DNA of 64,000 nt, taken from Bacillus sp. CGMCC 1.16541. Its GTDB lineage: Bacteria; Bacillota; Bacilli; Bacillales; Bacillaceae_H. Under the pieces are notes generated by a model. It was not told where the DNA came from, made no database searches, and worked only from the letters and a program-made list of their open reading frames with translations. Positions 55,736 through 64,000 of this stretch are shown here, one piece after another (position 1 is the first letter of the stretch; every line of letters begins with the position of its first letter). The DNA is taken from contig NZ_QFRU01000018.1 of NCBI RefSeq assembly GCF_003184905.1, positions 30,615 to 94,614 on the forward strand, given 5' to 3'. The position numbers and the translations under genes are program-made.

Positions 55736-56005
55736 GCAATCGGTGCGAACACCTATGAATTCTTGAATTATGCATCCATCGGTCTTCTTGATATTGCAAA
55801 TGAAGCATTGAATCTTGGCGGAGATACCGATACGATTGGTTTTATTACAGGCACGATTGCAAGCATATATGATAAAATGGACTGCATTTCAAACGAATGG
55901 ATTGATTAGTTAACGAGAAAAGATGATCTGCTAGATGCGTGTAAACGGTTTTTCCATTCTTTTCATGAACGCGCCGATGCACAGAGGAAAAAACGTGGAG
56001 AGTAA
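55736..56005 (+). pseudogene. Remnant of an ADP-ribosylglycohydrolase (DraG/ARH) gene
   Basis: The translated segment ASIGLLDIANEALNLGGDTDT, then IGFITGTIASIYDK, contains the magnesium-binding GGDTDT motif of the DraG/ARH family C-terminus. An in-frame stop occurs at NEWID* and the frame then continues (LTRKDDLLDACKRF) to a second stop at 56005. There is no start upstream (a stop sits at 55733-55735). Only about the last third of the family's ~300 residues remains. Decayed gene; 55503-55735 holds nothing else I can identify. Confidence 0.7.
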
Positions 56006-56030
56006 ATGAACGATGAATGGATAAATGAAA

Positions 56031-56078
56031 CACAAGAGCCGAATGAGAGAACAACCTCTCGTTCGGCTCTTTCTTGTG
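56031..56078. terminator. Hairpin after the DraG remnant
   Basis: CACAAGAGCCGAATGAGAG pairs with CTCTCGTTCGGCTCTTTCTTG-type sequence around a short loop. It is presumably the old gene's terminator and insulates the following operon. Confidence 0.7.
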
Positions 56079-56192
56079 ATTTATCCTATTTCTAACATTT
56101 TATCTAAATTTTCTGAATAGTAAATAGTAATACGTGCTGTTTCAAAAGAACTAGGAGGCTTTTTATATAGAAAGAATAAAGGAGGCGTTGCC

Positions 56193-57359
56193 GTGAAAGT
56201 TACGCTTAGTGATATTCCAGCTATTGATGTTCATGCACATCCATATGAAGCAAATATACGACCTTATACGGAAGAGGAGTATGTGAAAAAATTGTCTCTT
56301 TCCGTTATTCCCACAAAGATTTCTCGTGATGCAAGAATGCCAAAACAACCTTTTCCAGGTACAAACATGTGGGTGCAAATTTTAATTCAGCGTCTCGCTT
56401 CGTTTTTAGGGTGTGAGCCTATCTTAGAAGAAGTGGTTGCTCATCGCAATCGCCGGGCAACAAACTTCCAGCAATTTACGCGTGAGCTTTTTCAGGACGC
56501 TCATTTAACAGGGATTGTCGGTGACTTTGGCTATCCACAACCTCCGCTTACGAAAGAAAGCTATCAAGATTTATGTGGCGTTCGTATGTGGGAAGTATAT
56601 CGAATTGAGCCAGTGATGGTTCGAATGAGCGAACAATGTGATTCGTTTACACAGTTTGTTGAAAGTTACCGAAAAGATGTCAGAAACGAGTTGAAAAAAG
56701 ACGGAGTGATTGGGTTAAAATCAATCATTGCTTACCGAAGTGGTCTTGATATTCAAGAGATGGATGAATCAAACGCAAAAGCGGATTACGCTACATTTAA
56801 AGCGAACACACGTGCAGAAGTGAAAAGGTTGCGAGATTACTGTTTGCATATTGCGATGGAGGAATGTACAAAAGCAAGCAAGGTGATGCACATTCACACA
56901 GGAATTGGTGATGGAGAGGTCATCCTTCCAAAAGCTAGCCCGAGCTTTCTTCTCGATATGTTGCGAGATGAACAATATAAAAACACAAAGGTTCACCTTG
57001 TACATGGTGGTTATCCATGGGTGGAAGAAGCAGCTTTTATTGTGAGTATTTTACCAAATGTCTACATGGACATCTCGCTGCAAAACCCATTTAGTGGGCA
57101 TGGTGTGAAGCGTGTTTTATCACAAGTGTTTGAGTTCGCACCTTTTGACAAAGTGATGTACGGATCTGATGCATTTACAATGCCAGAGATGAATTGGCTT
57201 GGTGTGCATTTGTTTAAAGAATGCTTTGAAGACGTATTAACAGATTGGGTGGCGCACAACTACATGGATGAAGGTACGGCAAGAGTGATTGGTGAAATGG
57301 TGTTATATCGAAATTTTGAGCGTGTCTATCATGATCACTTGAAGGGAGATACATCATGA
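56193..57359 (+). CDS. Amidohydrolase (Amidohydro_2, FluG N-terminal-like)
   Basis: 388 residues from GTG 56193 behind AAAGGAGG. TIM-barrel metal-dependent hydrolase: HAHP metal motif at residues 14-17 (DVHAHP), KVMHIHTG in mid-protein, VHLVHGGYPW, and YGSDAF near residue 325 supplying the late Asp. First gene of a four-gene operon; its stop overlaps the next start (ATGA). Together with the glutamine-synthetase-like gene at the operon's end it mirrors the two halves of fungal FluG/plant NodGS. A role hydrolysing an amide or gamma-glutamyl compound is inferred; the substrate is unknown. Confidence 0.85.
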   Translation: MKVTLSDIPAIDVHAHPYEANIRPYTEEEYVKKLSLSVIPTKISRDARMPKQPFPGTNMWVQILIQRLASFLGCEPILEEVVAHRNRRATNFQQFTRELFQDAHLTGIVGDFGYPQPPLTKESYQDLCGVRMWEVYRIEPVMVRMSEQCDSFTQFVESYRKDVRNELKKDGVIGLKSIIAYRSGLDIQEMDESNAKADYATFKANTRAEVKRLRDYCLHIAMEECTKASKVMHIHTGIGDGEVILPKASPSFLLDMLRDEQYKNTKVHLVHGGYPWVEEAAFIVSILPNVYMDISLQNPFSGHGVKRVLSQVFEFAPFDKVMYGSDAFTMPEMNWLGVHLFKECFEDVLTDWVAHNYMDEGTARVIGEMVLYRNFERVYHDHLKGDTS

Positions 57360-58708
57360 GTAAACCATTAACATTGGGTATTGAGCCACAACGGAAGCTT
57401 GGTTACTGGTCGATTTGGGCGCTAGGGGTCGGAGCGGTAATTGGAGATGGTATTTTCGTTTTAATGGGCCAAGGAATTGCAACAGCAGGACCAAGCGCGA
57501 TGCTTGCGTATTTAATTGCGGGACTTTCACAACTATTTTTAGTTATTGCACTTGGAGAATTAGCAGTAGGGATGCCGAGTGCAGGAGCGATGTCTCAATG
57601 GGTTGAGCGCTTTATCGGCAAATGGTGGGGCTTTTTAGCTGGATTTGCATTTGCGATTGGGTGGGTTATTGCAGGGGGAAGTGTCGGGCTTGCGTTAGGG
57701 AAGCTCACCATGTGGTTCTTTCCTAGCTTAACAGGCAATGTATGGCCTGTGTTCTTTGCGATTGTGTTTTTGTCCATTTTTGCTCTGTTAAATATTTTAG
57801 GAGCAGAAATTGCCGCGAAAACGCAATTGGTTCTTGTCGTGCTCATGACACTCGTGATGGCATTATTTTCAATCATTGGATTAAAAGACATCAATATCGC
57901 GAACTTTCAACCATTTTTTGCGACAGGCTCTGATGGATTTTGGGGAGCGATTCCACATGGAACGTATGCATACCTTGGAGCGGTGACGCTTGCGACGGCA
58001 GGGGGAGAAGTACGAAATCCAAAAGATTTACCAAAAGCATTAATTTGGGCAAGTATTACGTTCCTTGTCTTATATACAGCGGCACAAGCGGTACTACAAG
58101 GGTTAATTCCATGGGAACAAATCACAATGGACGGATCACCGTTTACGGATGCAGCTGGAATGGTATTTGGTATGGCAGGAGCGTACATTATGAACATGAC
58201 GGCTTGGATTGCGGCAGCTACCTGTTTATTAATGGGAACGTTGTATGCATCTTCACGCATTTTTTATGCACAAGCAAAACGCGGTTTTCTTCCGGGCTTT
58301 CTTGGGAAGCTTCATCCGAAAACAGGAACACCTGTAAACGGCATTGTTGTAGTATGGGCAATCTCTATTTTACTTATCATTCTAGGTTCATTTAATCCTG
58401 ATTTTCTTTATGTAGAACTATCAACACAACTTGTGCTCGCTTGGCTTGTATCTTGGACATTAGCACTTATTGCAGCTGTTTTATACCGAAAACGTGCTTT
58501 TGATGAAGTGCAACAATTACCATGGAAACAGCCACTTTATCCACTATTTCCAATCTTAGGGTTCATCGGAATTCTCATTGTGTTTTATGGAACGTTCATT
58601 GGCGCTCCGATGACACTTGTACGCGGAATTATTTGGATGGGTATTCTGTACGTTCTCTTCCGAATTTTTTATAAAAATAAACAAGAGTCCACCAATGACA
58701 GTGAGTAA
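57356..58708 (+). CDS. APC-superfamily amino acid/amine permease
   Basis: 450 residues, about 12 membrane helices. N-terminal signature GYWSIWALGVGAVIGDGIFVLMG is the glycine-rich helix-1 motif of APC transporters; ASITFLVLYTAAQAVL and SSRIFYAQAKRGFLPGFLGKLHPKTGTPV are further family landmarks. Starts inside the amidohydrolase stop (ATGA overlap), so translation is coupled. Likely imports the amine, amino acid or gamma-glutamyl compound handled by the operon's enzymes. Confidence 0.9.
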   Translation: MSKPLTLGIEPQRKLGYWSIWALGVGAVIGDGIFVLMGQGIATAGPSAMLAYLIAGLSQLFLVIALGELAVGMPSAGAMSQWVERFIGKWWGFLAGFAFAIGWVIAGGSVGLALGKLTMWFFPSLTGNVWPVFFAIVFLSIFALLNILGAEIAAKTQLVLVVLMTLVMALFSIIGLKDINIANFQPFFATGSDGFWGAIPHGTYAYLGAVTLATAGGEVRNPKDLPKALIWASITFLVLYTAAQAVLQGLIPWEQITMDGSPFTDAAGMVFGMAGAYIMNMTAWIAAATCLLMGTLYASSRIFYAQAKRGFLPGFLGKLHPKTGTPVNGIVVVWAISILLIILGSFNPDFLYVELSTQLVLAWLVSWTLALIAAVLYRKRAFDEVQQLPWKQPLYPLFPILGFIGILIVFYGTFIGAPMTLVRGIIWMGILYVLFRIFYKNKQESTNDSE

Positions 58709-58714
58709 AAAAGT

Positions 58715-59905
58715 ATGAGCAAATCAATACGTGTCTCTCCATCGTTAGCAGAGACTTTAACAAGCATTCAACAACATTTACACAAGTATCCCGAGTTGTC
58801 TTTTCAAGAGTTTCAAACGTGTGAATTTATCGTGTCGATTTTAAACAAGTGGAACATTCCGTTTACGAGAGTCGGAGAAACGGGGATTTTTGTTGATATT
58901 GTCGGTCAAAACGGAGCAGGCCCTCACATCGGAATTCGAGCAGATATCGATGCTCTGCCTATTGAAGAGAAAACCGACTTAGACTTTGCTTCTGTTCATC
59001 AAGGTGTGATGCATGCATGTGGCCATGACGGACATACCGCGATTTTACTTGGGACGATTTATCAACTGTATCATCATCGCCATCTCTTATGTGGAAGGGT
59101 TCGCTGTATCTTTCAACCTGGTGAAGAAGCAGACGGTGCTGCACACCAACTCATTCAACTAGGTGTTTTAGAAAATCCGAAAGTGGATGAAATGGTGGCG
59201 CTCCATTTATGGCCACACCTTCCGCATGGGACAGTAGGAGTGAAATATGGTGCCGTTACCGCTTCTTGTGATGATTTCAAAATCGAGATAAAAGGAAAAG
59301 GAGGTCATAGCGCAAGACCTCATCAAGCCATCGATGCGATTATGATTGGTACACACCTTCTCCAAGCATTGCCAACAATCGTCACGAAGTTAACGAACCC
59401 TGTGGAACCCGTTGTTATTCACGTCGGAAAAATACGTGGCGGAACGGCTAGTAATGTGGTGGCTGATTCTTTTGTATTAACAGGGACAACGAGAACGGTA
59501 ACGAGGGAAACAAGAGCTAAAGTCAAACATCAACTGACTGAACTAGCTGAAAAAATGGCTGGCGCTTTTGGTGGAAAAGCAGATGTATTGTATGAAGAAA
59601 GCCATCCACCTGTTATCAATGACGAAATGCTAACAAAGAGAGTAGAAGAACGTGCACGGGAGTTATTCGGAGACGAACGTGTCGTGTTGCTAAAAGAACC
59701 TTCGATGGGAGCAGATGATTTCGGAGCGTTCGCAGAAGTAGTGCCAAGTACGTACATTCGACTTGGCACAGCTCTTTCTAACCAACCTGTTTACGACTTG
59801 CATCATCCGCAATTCACGTTTGACTCAAGCATCATCTCAATTGGTGTGGAGTTATTTACACAGATTGTGTTAAACAAGCAACAAAAAGGAGGAGTGAATG
59901 AGTGA
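58715..59905 (+). CDS. M20D-family amidohydrolase/aminoacylase
   Basis: 396 residues. Di-metal M20 motifs: GIRADIDALPIEEK, HACGHDGHTA (metal Cys/His, about residue 105), FQPGEEADGA (catalytic Glu, about 138), KGGHSARPHQAIDA in the dimerisation domain, and a late metal His in YDLHHPQF. This subfamily cleaves N-acyl or amide bonds of amino acid conjugates (IAA-amino acid hydrolase/aminoacylase type). It lies six bases after the permease gene and its stop overlaps the next GTG start. Substrate unknown. Confidence 0.92.
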   Translation: MSKSIRVSPSLAETLTSIQQHLHKYPELSFQEFQTCEFIVSILNKWNIPFTRVGETGIFVDIVGQNGAGPHIGIRADIDALPIEEKTDLDFASVHQGVMHACGHDGHTAILLGTIYQLYHHRHLLCGRVRCIFQPGEEADGAAHQLIQLGVLENPKVDEMVALHLWPHLPHGTVGVKYGAVTASCDDFKIEIKGKGGHSARPHQAIDAIMIGTHLLQALPTIVTKLTNPVEPVVIHVGKIRGGTASNVVADSFVLTGTTRTVTRETRAKVKHQLTELAEKMAGAFGGKADVLYEESHPPVINDEMLTKRVEERARELFGDERVVLLKEPSMGADDFGAFAEVVPSTYIRLGTALSNQPVYDLHHPQFTFDSSIISIGVELFTQIVLNKQQKGGVNE

Positions 59906-61248
59906 CAACGAAAGACGATGTACTAGAACTCGTCAAAAAACGAGAAATTGAATTTATTCGCATTGAATTTTTAGATTATGCAGGTGTAACAAGAGGGCGT
60001 ACGATTCGTCCTTCCCAACTAAAAAGTGCATTTGAACAAGGTGTGAATTTCAGTACAGCGATTATGAGCTTTGACATGTTTGATGAGTACATCCCTGATC
60101 CTACATTTGGTCCGGACGATGGTGACTTTTTTGCTGTTCCAGATCCCGCAACATTTGCGATCCTTCCTTATCGAAAAAAGACAGCGAGAATGCTTTGTGA
60201 CTTAGTCGACATAGACGGACAACCGTGGCCAGGGTGTCCTCGAAACGTCTTGAAACAAATGCTAAATGAAGTGGAAGAGATAGTTGGCGGGACCTTAAAC
60301 ATGGCGTTTGAACAAGAAGCGTATTTGTTAAAAGAAGTCGATGGTAAAATCGTTCCAGCTGATCAAAGCCACTGCTTTTCAACAGATGGGGTCGACGTAC
60401 AAGAAGACTTTGTTCAAGATTTTGTGTCTGTTTTAGAAGCGATGAATGTCACGACTGAACAAGTGTCAAGTGAATACGGACCCGGTCAACTTGAGATTAA
60501 TTTAAGGTATACGAATGCGTTAAAAGCAGCGGACGATCAAGTCACGTTTATGCATGTGTTTAAGCAGCTTGCTCGTGACAAAGGGATGATTGGAACGCTT
60601 ATGCCAAAGCCGTTTCAACATCTAGCAGGAAGCGGTCTTCACGTACACATGAGTTTATTCAATGAAAAAGGAGATAATTTGTTTGCAGATACAGAAGATG
60701 AGAGAGGTCTTGATTTATCGGAAACCGCGTATCAGTTCATTGGTGGTTTGTTAAAACACGGCATGGCGCTTGTCGCAATTGGTGCACCGAGTGTGAACTC
60801 GTATAAGCGCATGCAACCAGGCTCATGGGCACCTGCGCATCTTTGCTACGGAATGGGAAATCGTTCGGTGTTGATTCGTGTCGTCGATAAACGACGCACA
60901 AGACGATTTGAATACCGTGGGGCAGATGGGACGTGTAACCCATACTTACTCGCAGCTTCCCTTATTGCAGCCGGTCTCCAAGGGGTTTATCACCGCATCG
61001 ACCCAGGCGACCCTGCCCATTTTGATGTAGGACACGCAACAGAAAGTGAACTACACGAAAAAAACATCAAACGCGTACCAAAAAATTTAAACGAAGCCCT
61101 CACCACCCTCCAACAAGACACCATACTTGCCCAAGTCATCGGCCCCACCATCTGGAACGAATTCATTAAAATCAAACAAACCGAATGGGATAAATATGTC
61201 GGGTATGTGAGTGAGTGGGAGTTGGGGGTGTTTTCGAGGAGGTTTTAA
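59902..61248 (+). CDS. Glutamine-synthetase-like ligase (FluG/gamma-glutamylamide synthetase type)
   Basis: 448 residues from GTG 59902, which overlaps the upstream stop. GS catalytic landmarks are present: FEQEAYLL, SSEYGPGQLEINL (metal Glu residues), GSGLHVHMSL (ATP/metal His), NSYKRMQPGSWAP and RFEYRGADGTCNPYLLAAS. The N-terminal IEFIRIEFLDYAGVTRGRT is typical of GS-like gamma-glutamyl ligases rather than housekeeping GlnA, and the replaced SANPY-type motif (GTCNPY) points the same way. Predicted to ligate glutamate to an amine or ammonia using ATP. Last gene of the operon. Confidence 0.9.
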   Translation: MTTKDDVLELVKKREIEFIRIEFLDYAGVTRGRTIRPSQLKSAFEQGVNFSTAIMSFDMFDEYIPDPTFGPDDGDFFAVPDPATFAILPYRKKTARMLCDLVDIDGQPWPGCPRNVLKQMLNEVEEIVGGTLNMAFEQEAYLLKEVDGKIVPADQSHCFSTDGVDVQEDFVQDFVSVLEAMNVTTEQVSSEYGPGQLEINLRYTNALKAADDQVTFMHVFKQLARDKGMIGTLMPKPFQHLAGSGLHVHMSLFNEKGDNLFADTEDERGLDLSETAYQFIGGLLKHGMALVAIGAPSVNSYKRMQPGSWAPAHLCYGMGNRSVLIRVVDKRRTRRFEYRGADGTCNPYLLAASLIAAGLQGVYHRIDPGDPAHFDVGHATESELHEKNIKRVPKNLNEALTTLQQDTILAQVIGPTIWNEFIKIKQTEWDKYVGYVSEWELGVFSRRF

Positions 61249-61322
61249 CTCTCCTTAAATAGTAAGTAATTAAACTCATGAATATGGTAAAATAAAGGAT
61301 AAATGGCCAATAAAATTAAATC

Positions 61323-61336
61323 GAGTCATATGACTC
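61323..61336. promoter_or_regulatory. Perfect 14-bp palindrome
   Basis: GAGTCATATGACTC between the ligase operon and the TPR gene. Perfect dyad, not T-tailed, so it could be an operator; no regulator can be assigned. Confidence 0.3.
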
Positions 61337-61345
61337 ATTCTACAT

Positions 61346-61373
61346 GAAACCACTGCTTTCAGTAGTGGTTTTC
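61346..61373 (+). terminator. Terminator of the four-gene operon
   Basis: AAACCACTG/AGTAGTGGTTT hairpin with TTC tail about 100 bp after the operon's last stop and directly before the next gene's ribosome binding site. Confidence 0.7.
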
Positions 61374-61395
61374 TATAATGGGGGGATGGAACGTT

Positions 61396-62457
61396 ATGCA
61401 TGTCACACATACACAGTTAAGAAAGATGACGTTAGATGAATTAGAAGAGCTCGAACAAGAACTTCATGATAAAGAGGACGACATCGAGTATTCTTTGTAT
61501 CCTCAAAAGATTGACGTTTATAAAGAAATGCATAAAAGACTTCAAAAAAGCGTAAAGGAGAACAAAGAAGAGGAATTTTACCTTGAATATATAAAAAAGC
61601 AGCTTTTGATTTGTTTGATTCATTATGGCACGTATTTAAAAATGAAGTATATAAAAGATGATAGGATGGCGATGAGTTGCTTAGAAGAAGCATTAAAATA
61701 TGACCGAAGAAATCCAATCGCCGCATATCGAATTGGCTTCTTATTTTATAAGCAAGCAAAGTATTACAATGCGCTAAATTACTTTCAAATGGCGATTAGC
61801 AACCAAACTTATGATGAAAGTAGAAAAGATTATCTCTTAAATCAACAACAAGTGATCAATGCACACCTTTATTTAACAAACAGTGCACTTTACATAGCGG
61901 CAAACACACAGGATGATCTAGACGCAATGAAACATCCGAATCAACAAGAGCTTCCAAACTATGAATTTTCATCGCTGTATCGTAGTTTAAAAGAAAATGA
62001 GACCTATTTAGAAAAGAATGCATTTTACAAAGTGAGTCAAGATGGAAAAGTGATGTGTTCAAAACAAGAATGTGAAGAGTTCGTTCATGAGAATGAGTTA
62101 ACGAACACGCTTCTTCTTTATTTTAATGACCGAGATATCAAACTCTATTTTCGTGGCTATTATTATCAGATTAGTCCGGATCATGCTGGGATTTTGCGTT
62201 ACTTATTGACGAGCACATCTCAACACTCACCAGGTACAAGAATGAAGATGAGTTCGTATTTTAGAGATTGCCATGTGAACGGTGAACCATCAAGAGATAC
62301 TTTTAAACAAGCGATTAGTCGACTAAGAAGAAGATTAAAGAGTTTGAAAATTCCTGAAATCATTCAAACGACTAATCATCACGGGGAACTAGCTTACTAT
62401 TTTGATGGAACGCTTTCTTATTACGTGATGTACAGAGTAGACGAGACAATTGAATAG
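61396..62457 (+). CDS. TPR-repeat protein with C-terminal winged-helix-like region
   Basis: 353 residues from ATG 61396 (GGGGGGATGG upstream; ATG 61378 overlaps that site and is less likely). Residues 1-60 are a charged coiled coil. Residues ~75-160 contain TPR-like helices (SCLEEALKYDRRNPIAAYRIGFLFYKQAKYYNALNYFQMAI). The C-terminal ~60 residues (DTFKQAISRLRRRLKSLKIPEIIQTTNHHGELAYYFDG) closely resemble the recognition helix and wing of OmpR-type DNA-binding domains. No receiver domain. Possibly a regulator sensing a protein or peptide through TPRs. Not assigned to a named family. Confidence 0.65.
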   Translation: MHVTHTQLRKMTLDELEELEQELHDKEDDIEYSLYPQKIDVYKEMHKRLQKSVKENKEEEFYLEYIKKQLLICLIHYGTYLKMKYIKDDRMAMSCLEEALKYDRRNPIAAYRIGFLFYKQAKYYNALNYFQMAISNQTYDESRKDYLLNQQQVINAHLYLTNSALYIAANTQDDLDAMKHPNQQELPNYEFSSLYRSLKENETYLEKNAFYKVSQDGKVMCSKQECEEFVHENELTNTLLLYFNDRDIKLYFRGYYYQISPDHAGILRYLLTSTSQHSPGTRMKMSSYFRDCHVNGEPSRDTFKQAISRLRRRLKSLKIPEIIQTTNHHGELAYYFDGTLSYYVMYRVDETIE

Positions 62458-62465
62458 CTCTCTTC

Positions 62466-62498
62466 AAAAGGTGGTGACAGGGGTGTCACCGCCTTTTT
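62466..62498 (+). terminator. Terminator after the TPR gene
   Basis: AAAAGGTGGTGACA and TGTCACCGCCTTTTT arms around a four-base loop. Confidence 0.85.
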
Positions 62499-62535
62499 GC
62501 GATAATAAAGTCATAACGAAGAGGGAGATGATGGA

Positions 62536-63909
62536 ATGAAAACATGGAATCAATTATTTACTCGTCATGGATTTATGGTGCAAGAAGAAAGAGCTAACGA
62601 ATTTGTTTGTTTAGGTGAAACGGAAGAGAATCTCATTTTCTTAATGGAAAGCTTAGAAAACGCATCTGTACCATACAAATTTGAACACGGGTTTTTAACA
62701 ATCGAACGTCCAATTGTTTCAGAAGAAACATGGTTAAAGAGTGTCGATTTTCAATATAGAGGTAGAGGGGAAGGGTTATGGTTTCGACCAGGGAAAGAGG
62801 AACCAAAAGTGAAAGAACTGGATACGTATGTCGCAGGTGTTGTACGTCAATTGAATCGTTTAGGTCTTCACACGATGTATTGCTGTGATGGTCATGATAC
62901 AAGAAGACCATCAATTGGCTTTGAACAGTGGGTAGATATGACGAGTGTAAGCAACGTTTTACAAGCAATCGGAGTTTCAACATTTCATGTGAGACATCAA
63001 GTAATTAGTTTAAAAATATCACGAACTCAACTTTTAGATCTCGCGGAAAAGATGGCGTTAGTGAACAAAGAATGGGTCAATGAAGACTGCGAATGGATCA
63101 AAAAACAGTTGTTTCTACATCAGCTAGAGCAATGTTTATCAATAAATGGAGAAAGTGGGAACGAAAGCGAAATTCGAGAATACGTGATTGAGCAACTAAA
63201 TCCTCATGTCGATTTTCTGACGGTCGACCGAACAGGGAATATCCTCGCTCAAAAAATGTGCGGAACCGGTCGTGGACCAACCGTTTTAGTCAATGCTCAC
63301 CTTGATACAGTCGAAATGATTGAAAAAGGAAGAAAGATTGTAAAAGAAGGCTCCATTTGGTCAAGTAGCGAAGGAATACTAGGAGCGGATGACAGAGCGG
63401 GTGTAACGGTCTTAATCGAATTAGCAAAGCGTCTTGAAACATTGAAGTTTCATGGTGCGGTGAAATTTATTTTTACAGTGGAAGAAGAAGTGGGGTTAGT
63501 TGGAGCTAGACGTGTTGATGGGTATTTTCTGTGGGACGTGGATGCTGCATTTGTTGTCGATCGCCGTGGAACAGGTGATATTGTGACATCATGTGGAGGA
63601 TATGAGCCGTTTTGTCACGAAAACTATGGAGCATTTGTTGAACAAATCGCCATAACTGAAGGGTTAGAAGGGTGGAAGTGTGCAGCTGGAGGAAGTAGTG
63701 ATACAAGAGTTTGGGCTGGTTACGGTATTCAAAGTGTTAATTTATCTGCCGGCTATCAACATGAACATACGAATGACGAGACATTACATGTAGATGCTTG
63801 TTATGAAACGCTTATGTTATTAAGTGGTGTGTTTCAGCATGGAAGAGAGTTAGAGAGAGTAGTAAGAGAGTTGAAGAGAAGCGATGTAAAGAGTAATCGT
63901 ATTAGCTAA
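62536..63909 (+). CDS. M20/M42-like zinc aminopeptidase with extra N-terminal domain
   Basis: 457 residues behind GAGGGAG. The C-terminal ~260 residues are a di-zinc peptidase: VNAHLDTVE (H and D), GADDRAGV (bridging Asp), EEEVGLVGA (catalytic Glu pair), VVDRRGTGD and the final His in YQHEHTND. No M20 dimerisation (lid) domain is evident, and the order fits M28/M42-type cores. The N-terminal ~190 residues form a separate domain with MYCCDGHDTRRP in the centre that I do not recognise. It probably hydrolyses small peptides in the cytoplasm. Single gene. Confidence 0.82.
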   Translation: MKTWNQLFTRHGFMVQEERANEFVCLGETEENLIFLMESLENASVPYKFEHGFLTIERPIVSEETWLKSVDFQYRGRGEGLWFRPGKEEPKVKELDTYVAGVVRQLNRLGLHTMYCCDGHDTRRPSIGFEQWVDMTSVSNVLQAIGVSTFHVRHQVISLKISRTQLLDLAEKMALVNKEWVNEDCEWIKKQLFLHQLEQCLSINGESGNESEIREYVIEQLNPHVDFLTVDRTGNILAQKMCGTGRGPTVLVNAHLDTVEMIEKGRKIVKEGSIWSSSEGILGADDRAGVTVLIELAKRLETLKFHGAVKFIFTVEEEVGLVGARRVDGYFLWDVDAAFVVDRRGTGDIVTSCGGYEPFCHENYGAFVEQIAITEGLEGWKCAAGGSSDTRVWAGYGIQSVNLSAGYQHEHTNDETLHVDACYETLMLLSGVFQHGRELERVVRELKRSDVKSNRIS

Positions 63910-63920
63910 GCAAATAGTAA

Positions 63921-63976
63921 CAAAAAGCCCATGTGGACGTTCATGGGACTGACCCCTGTTTTTGAGACAGGGATCA
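63921..63976 (+). terminator. Double hairpin at window end
   Basis: AAAAAGCCCATG...CATGGG stem (63928-63947), then CCCTG/CAGGG stem around TTTTTGAGA. Together they look like a terminator region after the peptidase gene; downstream context is cut off. Confidence 0.5.
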
Positions 63977-64000
63977 AAACACCTTTTAAACAACCAGTTT

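Overview
This 64 kb window is chromosomal DNA of a low-GC, endospore-forming Bacillaceae bacterium (Bacillus or a close relative). The evidence is the Bacillus-type gene content (gltBD, T-box-controlled proBA, short-form serA, des, YcsI, IDEAL-domain and coat-like proteins), strong AGGAGG ribosome binding sites, sigma-A and sigma-K-like promoters, and many short intrinsic terminators. I see no rRNA, tRNA, CRISPR array or prophage. Mobile-element traces are limited to one IS1182-like transposase remnant and two copies of a small intergenic repeat.

Layout. 1-4.7 kb: glutamate synthase (gltB, 5' end cut off by the window, and gltD). 4.8-9.7 kb: a truncated acyltransferase-3 membrane protein, a coat-like Tyr/Gln/Pro-rich protein with paired CX3C motifs, small hypothetical genes, a DUF3900-like protein, two tandem Gly-Asn-repeat paralogues and an IDEAL-domain protein. 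9.7-17.3 kb: M14 carboxypeptidase, L,D-transpeptidase with two peptidoglycan-binding domains, rluF, a probable structured small RNA, a Cof-type HAD phosphatase, a phaC remnant, a flavin amine oxidase and small genes.

17.4-38.3 kb: one gene encodes a 6951-residue protein with 74 carboxypeptidase-regulatory-like (Ig-fold) modules. Reading the modules shows a hidden second level of order. Modules 10-72 form eight tandem copies of an eight-module block (A to H, about 694 residues or 2.08 kb). One copy has lost module E. The protein has no visible signal peptide, sortase signal or membrane anchor, and all its cysteines lie in the last 187 residues. With candidate mother-cell promoters nearby, this suggests a spore-surface fibre or exosporium/coat protein assembled from inside the mother cell.

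38.5-42.5 kb: an LCP-family ligase lies downstream of a rare-looking fusion: a secreted gamma-glutamyltranspeptidase joined through a membrane helix to a cytoplasmic processive GT2 synthase. Together they look like a polymer synthesis and wall-attachment unit. 43-49.8 kb: a methyltransferase, a decayed DUF1963 gene, a MITE-like repeat, YcsI, fatty acid desaturase, a DHA2 drug exporter divergent from a TetR regulator, and a sigma-K-type coat gene.

49.9-54.8 kb: a proline T-box leader controls proBA, and a ZTP (pfl) riboswitch with terminator controls serA. Between them lie transposase debris and an internally deleted copy of the repeat. 54.9-64 kb: azoreductase, an ADP-ribosylglycohydrolase remnant, and a tightly overlapping four-gene operon (amidohydrolase, APC permease, M20 hydrolase, glutamine-synthetase-like ligase) that resembles a split FluG system. 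A TPR/winged-helix-like protein and a metallopeptidase with an extra N-terminal domain complete the window.
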